DNA of 64,000 nt, taken from contig CAYXTP010000011.1 in assembly GCA_964467985.1 (NCBI GenBank), positions 68,745-132,744 on the forward strand. The letters are read 5' to 3'. Of this stretch, positions 17,127 to 28,820 are shown in pieces. The stretch comes from GCA-2720975 sp964467985 (lineage in GTDB: Bacteria; Planctomycetota; UBA1135; GCA-002686595). Each line of letters starts with the position of its first letter. Position 1 is the stretch's first letter. The position numbers were made by a program, and so were the translations under genes. A model generated the notes under the pieces. The model had not been told where the DNA came from. It worked only from the letters and a program-made list of their open reading frames with translations, and ran no database searches.

Positions 17127-17160
17127 GAGCGCTGCCCGCAACGGGGCGCCACCTGCGCTC
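17127..17160 (-). promoter_or_regulatory. Stem-loop in the metK leader
   Basis: On the minus strand GAGCGC (17155-17160) pairs with GCGCTC (17127-17132), and an inner CCCG/CGGG pair closes a TTG loop. It sits about 45-75 bases before the metK ATG. The outer strands (GGAGCGC...GCGCTCA) recall the pseudoknot arms of the SAH riboswitch, but the P1 helix partner and the conserved AGGCTCG element are missing, so I do not call a known riboswitch. Confidence 0.25.
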
Positions 17161-17245
17161 CTATCGGCAATCTCTGCTTCAGATGTGAGGCCCCCCAGGC
17201 AGGGATCCAGCAGAAACGCCGATCGGCGCGCAAAATCAGCCGCCC

Positions 17246-17251
17246 ATTATA
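17246..17251 (-). promoter_or_regulatory. Possible -10 element for metK
   Basis: A perfect TATAAT on the minus strand, about 160 bases before the metK ATG in otherwise GC-rich sequence. No good -35 hexamer is found at 15-18 bases. If used, it gives metK a leader of roughly 155 bases. Confidence 0.35.
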
Positions 17252-17321
17252 CCTACCCGAGGGCGTGACAGAACCCCCACATTCCTTGGTTCCAGCGCTT
17301 TCGCGGGCCAATCCGTACCGT

Positions 17322-18659
17322 CTAGGCGCCGAGCCCGCAGCGCTCGCGCAGCACTTCCATCGTGCGGGCCGTGGCCCCTTTTTGGGCTTCGACCGCCCTA
17401 CGGGCGGCCTGCCCCATGCGTTCGCGCAAGCCGGCGTCCTTCAGCAGCTTGTCGAGTGTCTCGGTTAGGTGTTGGGCGTCGCGGACCGAAAGGCTCCCCC
17501 CTGCTCGTTCGAGCATTGCCGCTTCTTGGATGAAATTATGCACGTGCGGTCCATGGACGACGGCTTTCCCGAGGGCCGCTGGCTCAAGCATGTTCTGCCC
17601 CCCGTGCGGAATGAGACTTCCCCCCACGAAGACCACATCTGCAAGGCTGTAGACGCGTTCCAGTTCACCGATGGTGTCAACGATCAGCGCCTGAGATGTG
17701 TCCAACTCGACACGACTCGCGCGCAGGTCGGTGAGTAGTTGGGCGCCCTGACTGCGGGCAGCCAAAGCCGAGAGGACGGCCCGACCCCGCTCGGGGTGGC
17801 GCGGCACGAGAACCACACGGGCCGTTGGGTCGGCCTGCAGGAAGGCACCGTGCACCAAGCCCTCCTCAGGATCATGTGTGGAGCCAGCGACGAGGACCGC
17901 CTGTCCCGCAAGGGGCCGCACGAATCCCCGCAATTCTTCGAGAGCTGCACTCGCCGGAGGAGAAGCCGTGCTCAGGCCATCGATCTTGACGTTGCCTGTG
18001 ATCACAACCCGTTCACGTGATCCTGCCAGGTCGGCAAACCGCCGGGCATGTTCCTCGTCCTGGACGGCGAATACCGTGATGCGGTGGAACTGCGGAAGGG
18101 TGGTCCCGAAACGCCGATAGCTGGCATGACTCGAGGGCGTGATGCGGCCACTCACGATGGCCACTGGAACCCCGAGCCGATTGGCCTTGCGCAGGAAATT
18201 GGGCCAGATTTCCAACTCCATCAAGACCACACTCGAGGGGCGCACGCGGCGCATGAAGCGCGAGACTGTCAGCATGTGATCGATTGGAAAGCGCACGACC
18301 TGGTGTTTGGGATAAAACTGCCGAGCCACCCGCATGCCCGTGTTCGTCGAACTGGACACGACGACCTCGCAGGTCTCCGAGAGGGCCTCGATCAAGGACT
18401 TGGCAGCCTTGACTTCCCCCACGGATACACCGTGTATCAGAACCCGCGGTCGATCCGATCTGGGCGGCAGCGGCCGCAGGTTCAGGGTCAATCGCCCCCG
18501 TACCATGCCCCGCGTGGGCGCATGCACAAGACTGCGCACCAACCACCACGGGCTGGTCAGGAGCAAGGCCAGCGTCCAGAGGACGTCGTAGACGGCGTAG
18601 AGCAGGGTGATGCGCAGTCCGGCGTGTGGATCCGGTCCGAGGGCTGCGCTCAGTGGCAT
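17322..18659 (-). CDS. waaA: Kdo transferase (3-deoxy-D-manno-octulosonic acid transferase)
   Basis: Adds Kdo from CMP-Kdo to lipid A precursor at the inner membrane, an essential step of LPS core assembly. 445 residues from ATG 18659. An N-terminal membrane anchor (about residues 15-35) precedes the GT-B domain pair. Family motifs: 'IHGVSVGEVKAA' with the conserved Glu, 'LMELEIWPN', 'VSGRIT', 'VITGNVKID', 'VAGSTHDPEE' and 'FVGGSLIPHGGQNMLEPAA'. The start lies 22 bases from the secA stop, so the two are probably co-transcribed. It indicates a Gram-negative cell with Kdo-type LPS. Confidence 0.93.
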   Translation of the reverse strand: MPLSAALGPDPHAGLRITLLYAVYDVLWTLALLLTSPWWLVRSLVHAPTRGMVRGRLTLNLRPLPPRSDRPRVLIHGVSVGEVKAAKSLIEALSETCEVVVSSSTNTGMRVARQFYPKHQVVRFPIDHMLTVSRFMRRVRPSSVVLMELEIWPNFLRKANRLGVPVAIVSGRITPSSHASYRRFGTTLPQFHRITVFAVQDEEHARRFADLAGSRERVVITGNVKIDGLSTASPPASAALEELRGFVRPLAGQAVLVAGSTHDPEEGLVHGAFLQADPTARVVLVPRHPERGRAVLSALAARSQGAQLLTDLRASRVELDTSQALIVDTIGELERVYSLADVVFVGGSLIPHGGQNMLEPAALGKAVVHGPHVHNFIQEAAMLERAGGSLSVRDAQHLTETLDKLLKDAGLRERMGQAARRAVEAQKGATARTMEVLRERCGLGA

Positions 18660-18681
18660 GCTCTGATTGCCCCTCCGGGGC

Positions 18682-21612
<2,931 letters not shown>

Positions 21613-22006
21613 GGGCAATGGAAGTGAATTGGCGGCCCAGGGGGGGGCTCGCAAGGGTGCTTGGGGGGCGGGCGGGACGGATTCGGGGGGGTATTAGACG
21701 GGGTGGAGGGGAGGGGGACAAGCCCCGCACCCAATGGGTGATACCGGGGGGACTGGGGATCGTCAGCCCGGGTGGGAGGGGGTGGTGGTTGGTGTTCTCG
21801 GTGCGTGCATGACAGGCGGGGACGCTGGCAAGGTCTGCGGACTCGGCTTGGGGTTGTCGTCCGGGGTCGCCAGGCCGCCTGGGTCCTTGGATCGAGAGGT
21901 GAGGAGCCGGACTGCGGGCGCCCATTTCCCCTTGGCCAATTCCAACTGCTGAGCCCCCAATCACCCCCTGCCCACAGCAGCGCGCCGAGCCCCCCAGCCC
22001 AAAGTC
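21613..22006. other. Intergenic region upstream of secA with dense G-runs
   Basis: 394 bases without a recognisable gene. The plus strand, which is the secA template strand, has G-runs of 8, 6 and 7 bases and several runs of 3-5 between 21640 and 21800, enough for stacked G-quadruplexes. Open frames through it are long only because stops are rare in such sequence. A possible secA promoter is listed separately. Confidence 0.6.
21693..21721 (-). promoter_or_regulatory. Possible secA promoter
   Basis: On the minus strand TTGTCC (21716-21721) and TCTAAT (21693-21698) are separated by 17 bases, about 80 bases before the secA ATG. Matches to the sigma-70 consensus are 4 of 6 in each hexamer. The spacer is C-rich. 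Confidence 0.35.
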
Positions 22007-22834
22007 TCAGACTCCAATCAGTCCCTGAATCATCTGAAACAGCACACCGCGGGTATAAGGCTTGCGCAGCAGTCCATTCGCTCGAGTCATCGTCTCAAGA
22101 TCAATGTTGCTCGCCGTTGCCAGCAGGATCTGCATGTCGGCGAACTCGGGGTCGGCGCGCAGGCGGCACATGACCTCTTCGCCATCCAATTCGGGCATCG
22201 AATAGTCCAGCAAGAGTAAATCCGGGACTGCGCTGTGCTTGATGCGGTCAACAACCTCCTGACCGTCGAAGGCCGTTTCGACCTCGAATCCCCGCGCGCG
22301 TAGCAAGGCCGCTAGGCCGAGGGCCACATCGCGTTCGTCGTCGACGATCATGATGCGGCCCGACAAAGAGGGTTCGGCAACCCCAGAGGCGATCTCTTCC
22401 GCCTGTCTCTTCAGATCGCGGTGAGTTGGCAATCCCGCATCAGCCCAGGCGCTCTCGATGGCATCCTTGAGGCGGCGATTCTCGCGACGCACGAAACGCC
22501 AGGCTTCATAATCGGGCATCTCAGGCGAGACCTTCAAGGCGTCATGGGTGTCGACCGAGAAGAAGTACTCGTCGTCCACGATGTACTCCTGAACGACGAG
22601 CTTCATGAACGGGTAACCGTGGTTCCCCAAACGGATCACATGGCGCGGGAGTACACCCTCGCTGCGACCCTCCGGTGCGTCGAAGAGCGCGAGCGGGCGA
22701 TCGATCCCGGCGTGCTGCTTGATCTCGTCCGCCGATCGAGCCGGGGTCCTTCCGCAGCCAGCTGGGTAGGCGTGCTCGAAGTAAATATCGATGGCTCGGC
22801 CCATCATCTCCGCTGTGATTTCAGCGAGGCGCAT
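22007..22834 (-). CDS. Response regulator receiver protein with an unusual N-terminal domain
   Basis: 275 residues. The last 120 are a complete CheY-like receiver: 'IMIVDDERDVALGL' acidic pair, 'LLLLDYSMPELDGEE' with the phosphoryl-accepting Asp, Thr in 'LLATAS' and Lys in 'LLRKPYTRG'. It has no output domain after the receiver. The N-terminal 150 residues begin 'MRLAEITAEMMGRAIDIYFEHAY' (seen in part) and include 'HVIRLGNHGYPFMKLVVQEY' and 'DDEYFFSVDTHDAL'; I do not recognise this domain. It sits 18 bases after pyrD and before secA; no histidine kinase is nearby. The order unknown domain then receiver suggests the receiver acts on its own N-terminal domain. Confidence 0.8.
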   Translation of the reverse strand: MRLAEITAEMMGRAIDIYFEHAYPAGCGRTPARSADEIKQHAGIDRPLALFDAPEGRSEGVLPRHVIRLGNHGYPFMKLVVQEYIVDDEYFFSVDTHDALKVSPEMPDYEAWRFVRRENRRLKDAIESAWADAGLPTHRDLKRQAEEIASGVAEPSLSGRIMIVDDERDVALGLAALLRARGFEVETAFDGQEVVDRIKHSAVPDLLLLDYSMPELDGEEVMCRLRADPEFADMQILLATASNIDLETMTRANGLLRKPYTRGVLFQMIQGLIGV

Positions 22835-22852
22835 GACCGCTGGGCCTCCAAG

Positions 22853-23770
22853 TCATCGATCGACCTCCATGCAGCCCACCACATCCTGGATGTCCCCCAC
22901 TCCCGCTTCGTCCAGCAAGGCCTCCACCTCCTGGGGTAGTCGGCCGAGCATTCCCGGGTCCGAGAAACTCGCGGTACCCACTTGGACCGCCCGACACCCC
23001 ACAGCCAAGAAACTCAAGACGTCGTCTGCATCAGCGATGCCACCGCAGCCAACGACCGGAATGTCAACGGCCTGCGCGCACTGCCAAGCACAACGCAAAG
23101 CAACGGGGCCCATACCCAGCCCCGAGTAGCCGCCCACAGTGGTCGAGAGCGCGGGTCGCCTTGTGCGCCAATCGACGCCCATGCCCAAGAGCGTATTGAC
23201 AGCCGTGATCGCGTTGGCGCCACCGGCCTCTGCTCCAAGCGCGATCTCCTCGATACGAGTCACGTTAGGTGAGAGTTTTGCCCACAGGGGTTTGTCAGTC
23301 TCCTGAGCAACCGCCTTCAAGACCTGCTCGGCTTTCTTGGGATCCGTGCTGAACGGGAGGCGCCCGCCATCTACGTTGGGGCAGGAAAGGTTGATCTCCA
23401 ACGCGGAGATGACATCGAAGCCCGCCAGGGCGCGCGCCGCCGCGGCGTAGTCCTCAACGCTCTCTCCCCCGATGTTCGTGACGATGACCGTGCCCGCGCC
23501 CTGCACTCGGGGCAGCACGGTTTCGATGTAGGAATCGATGCCGCGGTTCTCCAGCCCGATGGAGTTCAGAAAACCCGCTTTGGTTTCGGCGATGCGCGGG
23601 GCCGGATTGCCGGGCCGTGGCGAACAAGTGACGGTCTTGCTCACTAGGCCGCCGAGTCCCTCGAGCGGGACCATGTGCTCCATCTCAACGCCGTGCCCGA
23701 AGGTCCCCGAGGCGGAGAGAATTGGATTCCGCAAGCGGATCCCGGCGAGGTCGACCTCCATGCTGGCCAT
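22853..23770 (-). CDS. pyrD: Dihydroorotate dehydrogenase, class 1B-type catalytic subunit
   Basis: Oxidises dihydroorotate to orotate in pyrimidine synthesis, with FMN, in the cytoplasm. 305 residues. Motifs: 'NPILSASGTFGHG', 'GLVSKTVT', 'NSIGLENRGID', 'EINLSCPNV' with the catalytic Cys of class 1 enzymes, 'WAKLSPNV', and the FMN phosphate site 'VVGCGGIADADDVL' followed by 'GCRAVQVGTASF'. Class 1B enzymes usually work with a PyrK iron-sulfur/FAD subunit; no pyrK is adjacent. The gene follows lspA by 48 bases and precedes the response-regulator gene by 18. Confidence 0.93.
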   Translation of the reverse strand: MASMEVDLAGIRLRNPILSASGTFGHGVEMEHMVPLEGLGGLVSKTVTCSPRPGNPAPRIAETKAGFLNSIGLENRGIDSYIETVLPRVQGAGTVIVTNIGGESVEDYAAAARALAGFDVISALEINLSCPNVDGGRLPFSTDPKKAEQVLKAVAQETDKPLWAKLSPNVTRIEEIALGAEAGGANAITAVNTLLGMGVDWRTRRPALSTTVGGYSGLGMGPVALRCAWQCAQAVDIPVVGCGGIADADDVLSFLAVGCRAVQVGTASFSDPGMLGRLPQEVEALLDEAGVGDIQDVVGCMEVDR

Positions 23771-23818
23771 GGCTGAAATCTAGCCACCCAGGCAGGGTGG
23801 GGCAATGTGGGTCTGAAA

Positions 23819-24463
23819 CTAGGCCTTGGCTTCCTGCTCGTCGGGCTCCTCGGCAGCAGTCGAATCCCGCCCCTCGGGCTGCGCCCCCCCACCCAGGATA
23901 CCGGAGAGCAGCAGCAACACCGCACCCACCGAAATACAGGCATCGGCCACGTTGAAGGTGGGAAAATGCCAGCGTATTCCCGAGAAGTACACATCGATGA
24001 AGTCGCGTACTGGCCCAAAGGTGCGGCCCAGCTCGTGATCCACTGGCCGGTGGAAGAGATTGTCGTAGAGGTTGCCGGTGGCGCCCGCCAGGATCAGAAC
24101 CAGGGCCACGAGATAGAGCTTGCGTCCCTGCGGTACCCGCGCCACGAGCACGGCCAAGACCACGATGGCGATGCCCCGCAAGCCGACGAGAGCCGTCGAG
24201 ATGCCCTTCAATTGTCCGAAAGCGGCGCCGTAATTCAGGTTGCGCATCAAGCCCAACCAACCCCCCAAAATCGGGTAGCGGTCGTGCCCGGTCCCATCGC
24301 GCACGAGGTCGGCGTGTTCCAGAAACTCAAAGGCCGCTGCCTTGCTCCATAGATCCAGGGCCACGAGCAGCACGATCGCCACCAGACACTGGATGTGACG
24401 GCTACGCGGAGCTGGTAGCGCAGCAGCGTCGGGAAGCGGGGACTCGTTTGTAGAAGAGGACAT
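23819..24463 (-). CDS. lspA: Lipoprotein signal peptidase (signal peptidase II)
   Basis: Membrane aspartyl protease that cleaves prolipoproteins before the lipidated Cys; the window encodes many lipoproteins. 214 residues from ATG 24463. Four membrane segments are visible. Catalytic Asp motifs are 'GATGNLYDNLFHRPVD' and 'FNVADACISVG'; 'LNYGAAFG' corresponds to the conserved N-x-G-x-A-F. The N-terminal 25 residues and the acidic C-terminal tail ('EEPDEQEAKA') extend beyond the usual 165 residues. Divergent from the recombinase gene. Confidence 0.92.
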   Translation of the reverse strand: MSSSTNESPLPDAAALPAPRSRHIQCLVAIVLLVALDLWSKAAAFEFLEHADLVRDGTGHDRYPILGGWLGLMRNLNYGAAFGQLKGISTALVGLRGIAIVVLAVLVARVPQGRKLYLVALVLILAGATGNLYDNLFHRPVDHELGRTFGPVRDFIDVYFSGIRWHFPTFNVADACISVGAVLLLLSGILGGGAQPEGRDSTAAEEPDEQEAKA

Positions 24464-24594
24464 GGGTGAACGCACGCAGGCGGCGGAGTATAGGCACAGG
24501 CTTGTGGGCGGTCGAGCCCGGCCTTGCATCCGCTCCAAGCGGGAAGCAACCTGCAAGAGTGACCACGGCCCATGAACACCCCATCCCGGCGGCC

Positions 24595-25482
24595 ATGGGC
24601 GCCGACATCGCGGACTATCTGGACGCCGCGCGGGCCGAGGCAGGGTTGGCGCGCAATTCCTTGCGCAGCTACCGAGCCGACCTGGAGCGCTTTGCCCGCT
24701 GGTCTGGCCGCCGCGGTGTCACGCTGTGGTCGGACCTCGACACGTCCACGGTCATTGACTACCTGGCCAGTCGGCGGGCAGAAGGAGCGGCGGAGGCCTC
24801 GGTGGCCCGCGGCTTGGTCTCGGTGCGCATGCTGCTGCGCTTCCTCGTGCTCGAAGGCTCCCTAACTGAGGACCCCACGTGCCGAGTCCCTGCCCCAGTA
24901 CTCAGGGAGCTACTGCCGCACACCCTCTCACCCGATGAGGTGGAGGCCCTTTTGAACGCCCCGCGCGGCAACGGTTGGATGGCACAGCGTGATCGGGCAT
25001 TACTCGAACTGCTCTACGCCTGCGGCGCACGCATCGGTGAAGTCGTGCGTCTGCGCACGGATGATCTGGAACCCCAATTGCGGGTACTGCGCCTGCACGG
25101 CAAGGGGGACAAGATGCGCGTCGTGCCAGTGGGGAATCAGGCTCGGGTAGCGGTGGAGGAGTGGCTTCAACTTGGCCGGCCGCAGGTGGCTCGCCACGAG
25201 CGTCAGGCGGAACTCCTGCTGACACGCAACGGCCGGCCTTTGGATCGCACCAACGCCTGGCGACGGGTGAAAGCCGCAGCCAGCGCAGCACGACTGCCCA
25301 ACTCCATCACACCCCACAGCTTGCGTCACTCCTTTGCCAGCCACCTGATTCAAGGAGGCGCCGACTTGCGCTCGGTCCAAGAAATGCTGGGGCACGCCTC
25401 GATTCGAACGACGGAAGTCTACACGCAGCTGGATGAAGGACACGTGCGCGCCATCCACCGCCTGCACCACCCGCGTGGGTAG
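24595..25482 (+). CDS. Tyrosine recombinase XerC/XerD type
   Basis: Site-specific recombinase, probably resolving chromosome dimers at a dif site with a partner. 295 residues from ATG 24595, the standard XerC/D length; longer in-frame starts (24559, 24466) are less likely. N-terminal SAM-like core-binding domain (residues 1-90, 'NSLRSYRADLERFARW'), then the catalytic domain with Arg in 'YACGARIGEVVRL', Lys in 'LHGKGDKMRVVP', 'ITPHSLRHSFASH', 'MLGHASIRTT' and the nucleophile Tyr in 'EVYTQLDEGH'. It stands alone, divergent from lspA, with no integron or phage context, which favours a housekeeping Xer. XerC and XerD cannot be separated here. Confidence 0.9.
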   Translation: MGADIADYLDAARAEAGLARNSLRSYRADLERFARWSGRRGVTLWSDLDTSTVIDYLASRRAEGAAEASVARGLVSVRMLLRFLVLEGSLTEDPTCRVPAPVLRELLPHTLSPDEVEALLNAPRGNGWMAQRDRALLELLYACGARIGEVVRLRTDDLEPQLRVLRLHGKGDKMRVVPVGNQARVAVEEWLQLGRPQVARHERQAELLLTRNGRPLDRTNAWRRVKAAASAARLPNSITPHSLRHSFASHLIQGGADLRSVQEMLGHASIRTTEVYTQLDEGHVRAIHRLHHPRG

Positions 25483-25488
25483 ATCGGC

Positions 25489-26904
25489 CTAGTCCGCAAT
25501 CGACTCAATCGTGAGATTGCGCCAAAGCGTGGTCGAGCCCTTGAAGGTCCCGACCGCCCAGGGCCCGCTCATGTCACGACCCAACACGCTGAAGGGTGAA
25601 AGTTCCTCGTTGCCGATCTTCACATGCGCATCCTCCTCGAGGACCCGCAACTCGAAGGAAGTCCACTCCACCAATTTGAACGGTGTGCTCCAGCCCTTGG
25701 ACTGCAGCATGTCGAACTTGCGCTCGCCTGTGGAAGAGTCCCAACTCGAATCCCAGACCGAAATTCCCGTCTGCGTGTGAATCGAAACCTGCAAGAACTC
25801 CTCACCCAGACGCCCGAACAACAAGTTCGACTGGCCCCAGCGAGTGCGCGGATCCAAGAAGGTGCGGAACTCCCCGTGAATGCGGTAGGGAGCTTTCGGG
25901 ACATTCTCGCCACGCCAGGCAATCGCGTTGTCCTTGACTGACGCTTGCGCCCAACCATCTGAGTGCAATTGCAGGGCGGGGTTCGCGTCGTCCCAGCTGG
26001 GTCGCCTGGCTTGCAACCAGAGATGGAATTGCGCTTCGAGCCCCGGGACTCCCCCTTCTCCGAGCCACGAATCCAGCTCAGACAGCAGTAGCTCACCGCG
26101 CAGCCCGCGCAGCAAGCGCGCCCTCAGATCCGACCAGGACCCCTGCTCCCCTTGCCGATCGGAGAGATGCTCCATCAGGAACTCGAACAGCACCGCCCGC
26201 AGGCTCTCCACTTCGGGCCCGCCGAGATCCCCCACCTTGTCTGCCAGCACGTCTTCCAAGATGGGCAGGGTCCCAGCGCTGATCATGCGGCGCACTTCAA
26301 GCACGCGTGTTCCCAGCCAGATGCTGCGATCTCCCAGTCCATCCTTGCCCCGACGCGCCAGCGCGCGCGTGGCCAGGTACTGGGCGGAACCATCGGCAAA
26401 CCAGCGGGGTGCGCCATCGTCTCCCCCGGCGAGCTCTTGACGGCTCAGCTGGGCAACACCCACGCATGCGCGTCGCAGGCAATCAGCAGGCACGCCCAAC
26501 TCAACCAGGGCGCGATCTCCTGGGTAGGGTCGCATGCGCACGTACGCGCTGCGCGAGGGCCAGTGGAAGAAGTCGACGGTACCTTCGGCGGATCCGGGAG
26601 ACACGCTCTCGACTCCAGCCACGTAGCCAGTCGTCCCCTTACGCGTCGTGTACACGAATAGCTGGAGGGGCTCCAACTCTCCTGGCCTCGGCACACCCAA
26701 CAGCTGCGGTCCTGCCAATCTCACACCTTGGGCGGATTCGAACAGCGCCTCGGGCAGGGCTTGACCCGTGCGCTCGGAATAGAACCAACACAGCACCTGC
26801 AGGTGCTCGTCCCCTGCCACCATGTACTCGGGCTGATCCTGGGCCAATGCCGCGGGCACCAGGGTCAGGGCGGTCAACAGCAGGGGGGCGATCGGTTTCA
26901 ACAT
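25489..26904 (-). CDS. Secreted protein of unknown function with C-terminal LamG-like region
   Basis: 471 residues with a cleavable signal peptide ('LTLVPAALAQ'). The N-terminal part contains 'GAPRWFADGSAQYLATRAL', reminiscent of the 'W(L)xEGxAxY' helix of peptidase-MA-like gluzincin domains, but the HExxH zinc motif is absent, so it is probably not an active peptidase. The C-terminal 170 residues ('YRIHGEFRTFL', 'SNLLFGRLGEEFLQVSIHTQ', 'WTSFELRVLEEDAHVKIGNE') resemble the concanavalin-like DUF1080/3-keto-disaccharide hydrolase fold common in planctomycetes. Stop-to-stop it nearly touches the convergent recombinase gene. No function assigned. Confidence 0.65.
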   Translation of the reverse strand: MLKPIAPLLLTALTLVPAALAQDQPEYMVAGDEHLQVLCWFYSERTGQALPEALFESAQGVRLAGPQLLGVPRPGELEPLQLFVYTTRKGTTGYVAGVESVSPGSAEGTVDFFHWPSRSAYVRMRPYPGDRALVELGVPADCLRRACVGVAQLSRQELAGGDDGAPRWFADGSAQYLATRALARRGKDGLGDRSIWLGTRVLEVRRMISAGTLPILEDVLADKVGDLGGPEVESLRAVLFEFLMEHLSDRQGEQGSWSDLRARLLRGLRGELLLSELDSWLGEGGVPGLEAQFHLWLQARRPSWDDANPALQLHSDGWAQASVKDNAIAWRGENVPKAPYRIHGEFRTFLDPRTRWGQSNLLFGRLGEEFLQVSIHTQTGISVWDSSWDSSTGERKFDMLQSKGWSTPFKLVEWTSFELRVLEEDAHVKIGNEELSPFSVLGRDMSGPWAVGTFKGSTTLWRNLTIESIAD

Positions 26905-26977
26905 GGGATCTGAAGAAGCCTACGGGGCTGATGACGAGAGTCGAAAGGCCAGCCCTTTTTTTCGGGAGGCACGCGTC

Positions 26978-28810
26978 TCACTTGGCGAGACCCTCCCGAA
27001 TGCGGCGCGCGAGGGCGCGGTCGATACCCGGAATCCCGGTCAGTTCTTCCACGCTCGCCTCTTGCACTCCGGCCACACTTCCGAAGCGACGCAGGAGAGC
27101 CTTGCGACGGGCGGGGCCCACGCCCCGAATGCCATCCAGGCGACTGGTTACCCGGCCGCGCTCCTTGCGGTGGTAAGTGATGGCGAAACGGTGCGCCTCG
27201 TCGCGAATGCGCTCCAGCAACAAGCGCGAAGCCGAGTGCTTGGGGAGTTCGATCGGGTCGACGGCAGCGGGCAACCAAAGCCGCTCCTGAGTCGCCGGCT
27301 GCCGCACGCCTGCGACGGTTCGGGCACGTCGTGCCTTCGCCAGGCCCACCATCGCCACGCCCCATGCGCCCGCCTCGGCGCGGGCTTCGAGGCCCTTGGC
27401 CAGCTGAGCCTGGCCTCCGTCGACGACGATTAGATGGGGCAGATCCCCATCGCGCACACCGCGTTTCAAGCTGCGCAAGACCACCTCACGCATGGCCGCA
27501 AAATCGTCCTGGCCCTGGACGTCACGAATGCGAAAACGCCGATAGCCAGCACGATCCGCATGCCCGCGCCGATTGCGCACGCGGCTGGCGACCACGTGCG
27601 AGCCCTGGATGTTAGAGATGTCGAAACAATCGATGACTTCAACACCGGGCGGCAGGTCGAGCAACGCGATGAGTTCATCCAAAGCCGCTTGCTCACGGAC
27701 ATCCATAGCGCTGAGCCTCTCCAGCTGGCGACGCGCGTTTTCTCCGGCGATGTCCAAGGTGCGTAGGCGGTCCCCTCCGCCAGGCATGACGAGTTTGAGT
27801 TGCTCCCCCAACTCAGCTTCCAACAACTCGCGTTCCGCGGGCGCACAGGGCAGCACGATTTCTGCGGGGGGTTGCCTTCTTCCGGCGGCGTAGAGGGCAG
27901 TCAGCACCACGTGCATCAGCTCCTCGTCCGGCAGGCTGGATCGGAAACGGTGGCTGCGGCTTTCACTTAGGCGTCCCTCGCGAAAGGCCAGCCGGTGAAT
28001 GAGCGCATCCTCACCCCGACGCGCCAAACCGAGCACATCCCGCTCCACGCGGTCTCGAGGTCGTACGCCCTGACCCTCTACGGTGCGCCGTAGGGCCTGT
28101 AGCCGGTCCCGCCACTGGGCCGCCTTTTCGTACTCGCGCGCGCTGGATGCGCGCCGCATGCGCCCATCCAGATCGTCCTCCAATTCCTGCACATCGCCGC
28201 TCAACACGTTGACCGCGCGTTCCACCAACGCGGCGTACTGCTGCTCGTCCACCTTGTCCACGCAAGGTGCGCAACACAGCCCCATCTGGTGCTGCAGACA
28301 CGGCCGCGAACGATGGTTCATGACCGAGTCGGGGCAATCGCGAAGCGGGACCACGCGTTGCAGATCGGCCAAGGTGCGCCGAACTGCCGAGGCCGAGGCA
28401 AATGGACCAAAGAAACGGCTGCGCCCTCCGGTTTTGCCCTCCTTGGGACTGTGGGCGCGTACCAGCTTGAGCCGGGGGAATCGTTCAGCGTGATCCAGGC
28501 GTACCATCAGGAAGGATTTGTCGTCCTTGAGGTGCACGTTGTGACGGGGCTTGTAGTCCTTGATCAACGTGTCTTCGAGCAATAGCGCCTCTTGATCTGT
28601 GCGCGTCACGATGGTCTCGACGGAGTGCGCATCCTTTTCGAGGAACAAGATGTTCAGTCGGCCGTCTCCACCGGGCTTGCGGTATTGGGTCAAGCGCGCT
28701 CGTAGATCGCGGGCCTTGCCCACGTACAACACCTTGCCCTTCGCATCCCGGAAGAGATAAACCCCCGGGCAACGCGGCACGCCGTCCAAGGACCACGCCG
28801 GGCCGCTCAC
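26978..28810 (-). CDS. uvrC: Excinuclease ABC subunit C
   Basis: Makes the dual incision in nucleotide excision repair. 610 residues, normal length, start GTG at 28810. N-terminal GIY-YIG nuclease: 'CPGVYLFRDAKGKVLYVGKA' with 'RDLRARL'; Cys cluster 'CLQHQMGLCCAPC'; UVR domain around residue 205 ('RMRRASSAREYEKAAQWRDR'); RNase H-like second nuclease with 'VIDCFDISNIQGSHVVAS' and 'LIVVDGGQAQL'; C-terminal helix-hairpin-helix pair 'IRGVGPARRKALLRRFGS' and 'LTGIPGIDRALARRI'. It follows uvrB by 10 bases, so both are one transcript. Confidence 0.97.
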   Translation of the reverse strand: MSGPAWSLDGVPRCPGVYLFRDAKGKVLYVGKARDLRARLTQYRKPGGDGRLNILFLEKDAHSVETIVTRTDQEALLLEDTLIKDYKPRHNVHLKDDKSFLMVRLDHAERFPRLKLVRAHSPKEGKTGGRSRFFGPFASASAVRRTLADLQRVVPLRDCPDSVMNHRSRPCLQHQMGLCCAPCVDKVDEQQYAALVERAVNVLSGDVQELEDDLDGRMRRASSAREYEKAAQWRDRLQALRRTVEGQGVRPRDRVERDVLGLARRGEDALIHRLAFREGRLSESRSHRFRSSLPDEELMHVVLTALYAAGRRQPPAEIVLPCAPAERELLEAELGEQLKLVMPGGGDRLRTLDIAGENARRQLERLSAMDVREQAALDELIALLDLPPGVEVIDCFDISNIQGSHVVASRVRNRRGHADRAGYRRFRIRDVQGQDDFAAMREVVLRSLKRGVRDGDLPHLIVVDGGQAQLAKGLEARAEAGAWGVAMVGLAKARRARTVAGVRQPATQERLWLPAAVDPIELPKHSASRLLLERIRDEAHRFAITYHRKERGRVTSRLDGIRGVGPARRKALLRRFGSVAGVQEASVEELTGIPGIDRALARRIREGLAK

Positions 28811-28820
28811 GGAACCATAC

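Noticed and set aside
17120..17165. SAH riboswitch upstream of metK
   Set aside because: Only the pseudoknot arms are similar; P1 and the AGGCTCG segment are missing, and these switches normally sit before ahcY, not metK.
26931..26970. T-run near 26955 as a terminator for uvrC
   Set aside because: The T-run is on the plus strand, whereas uvrC is on the minus strand, and no GC stem precedes it in the right direction.
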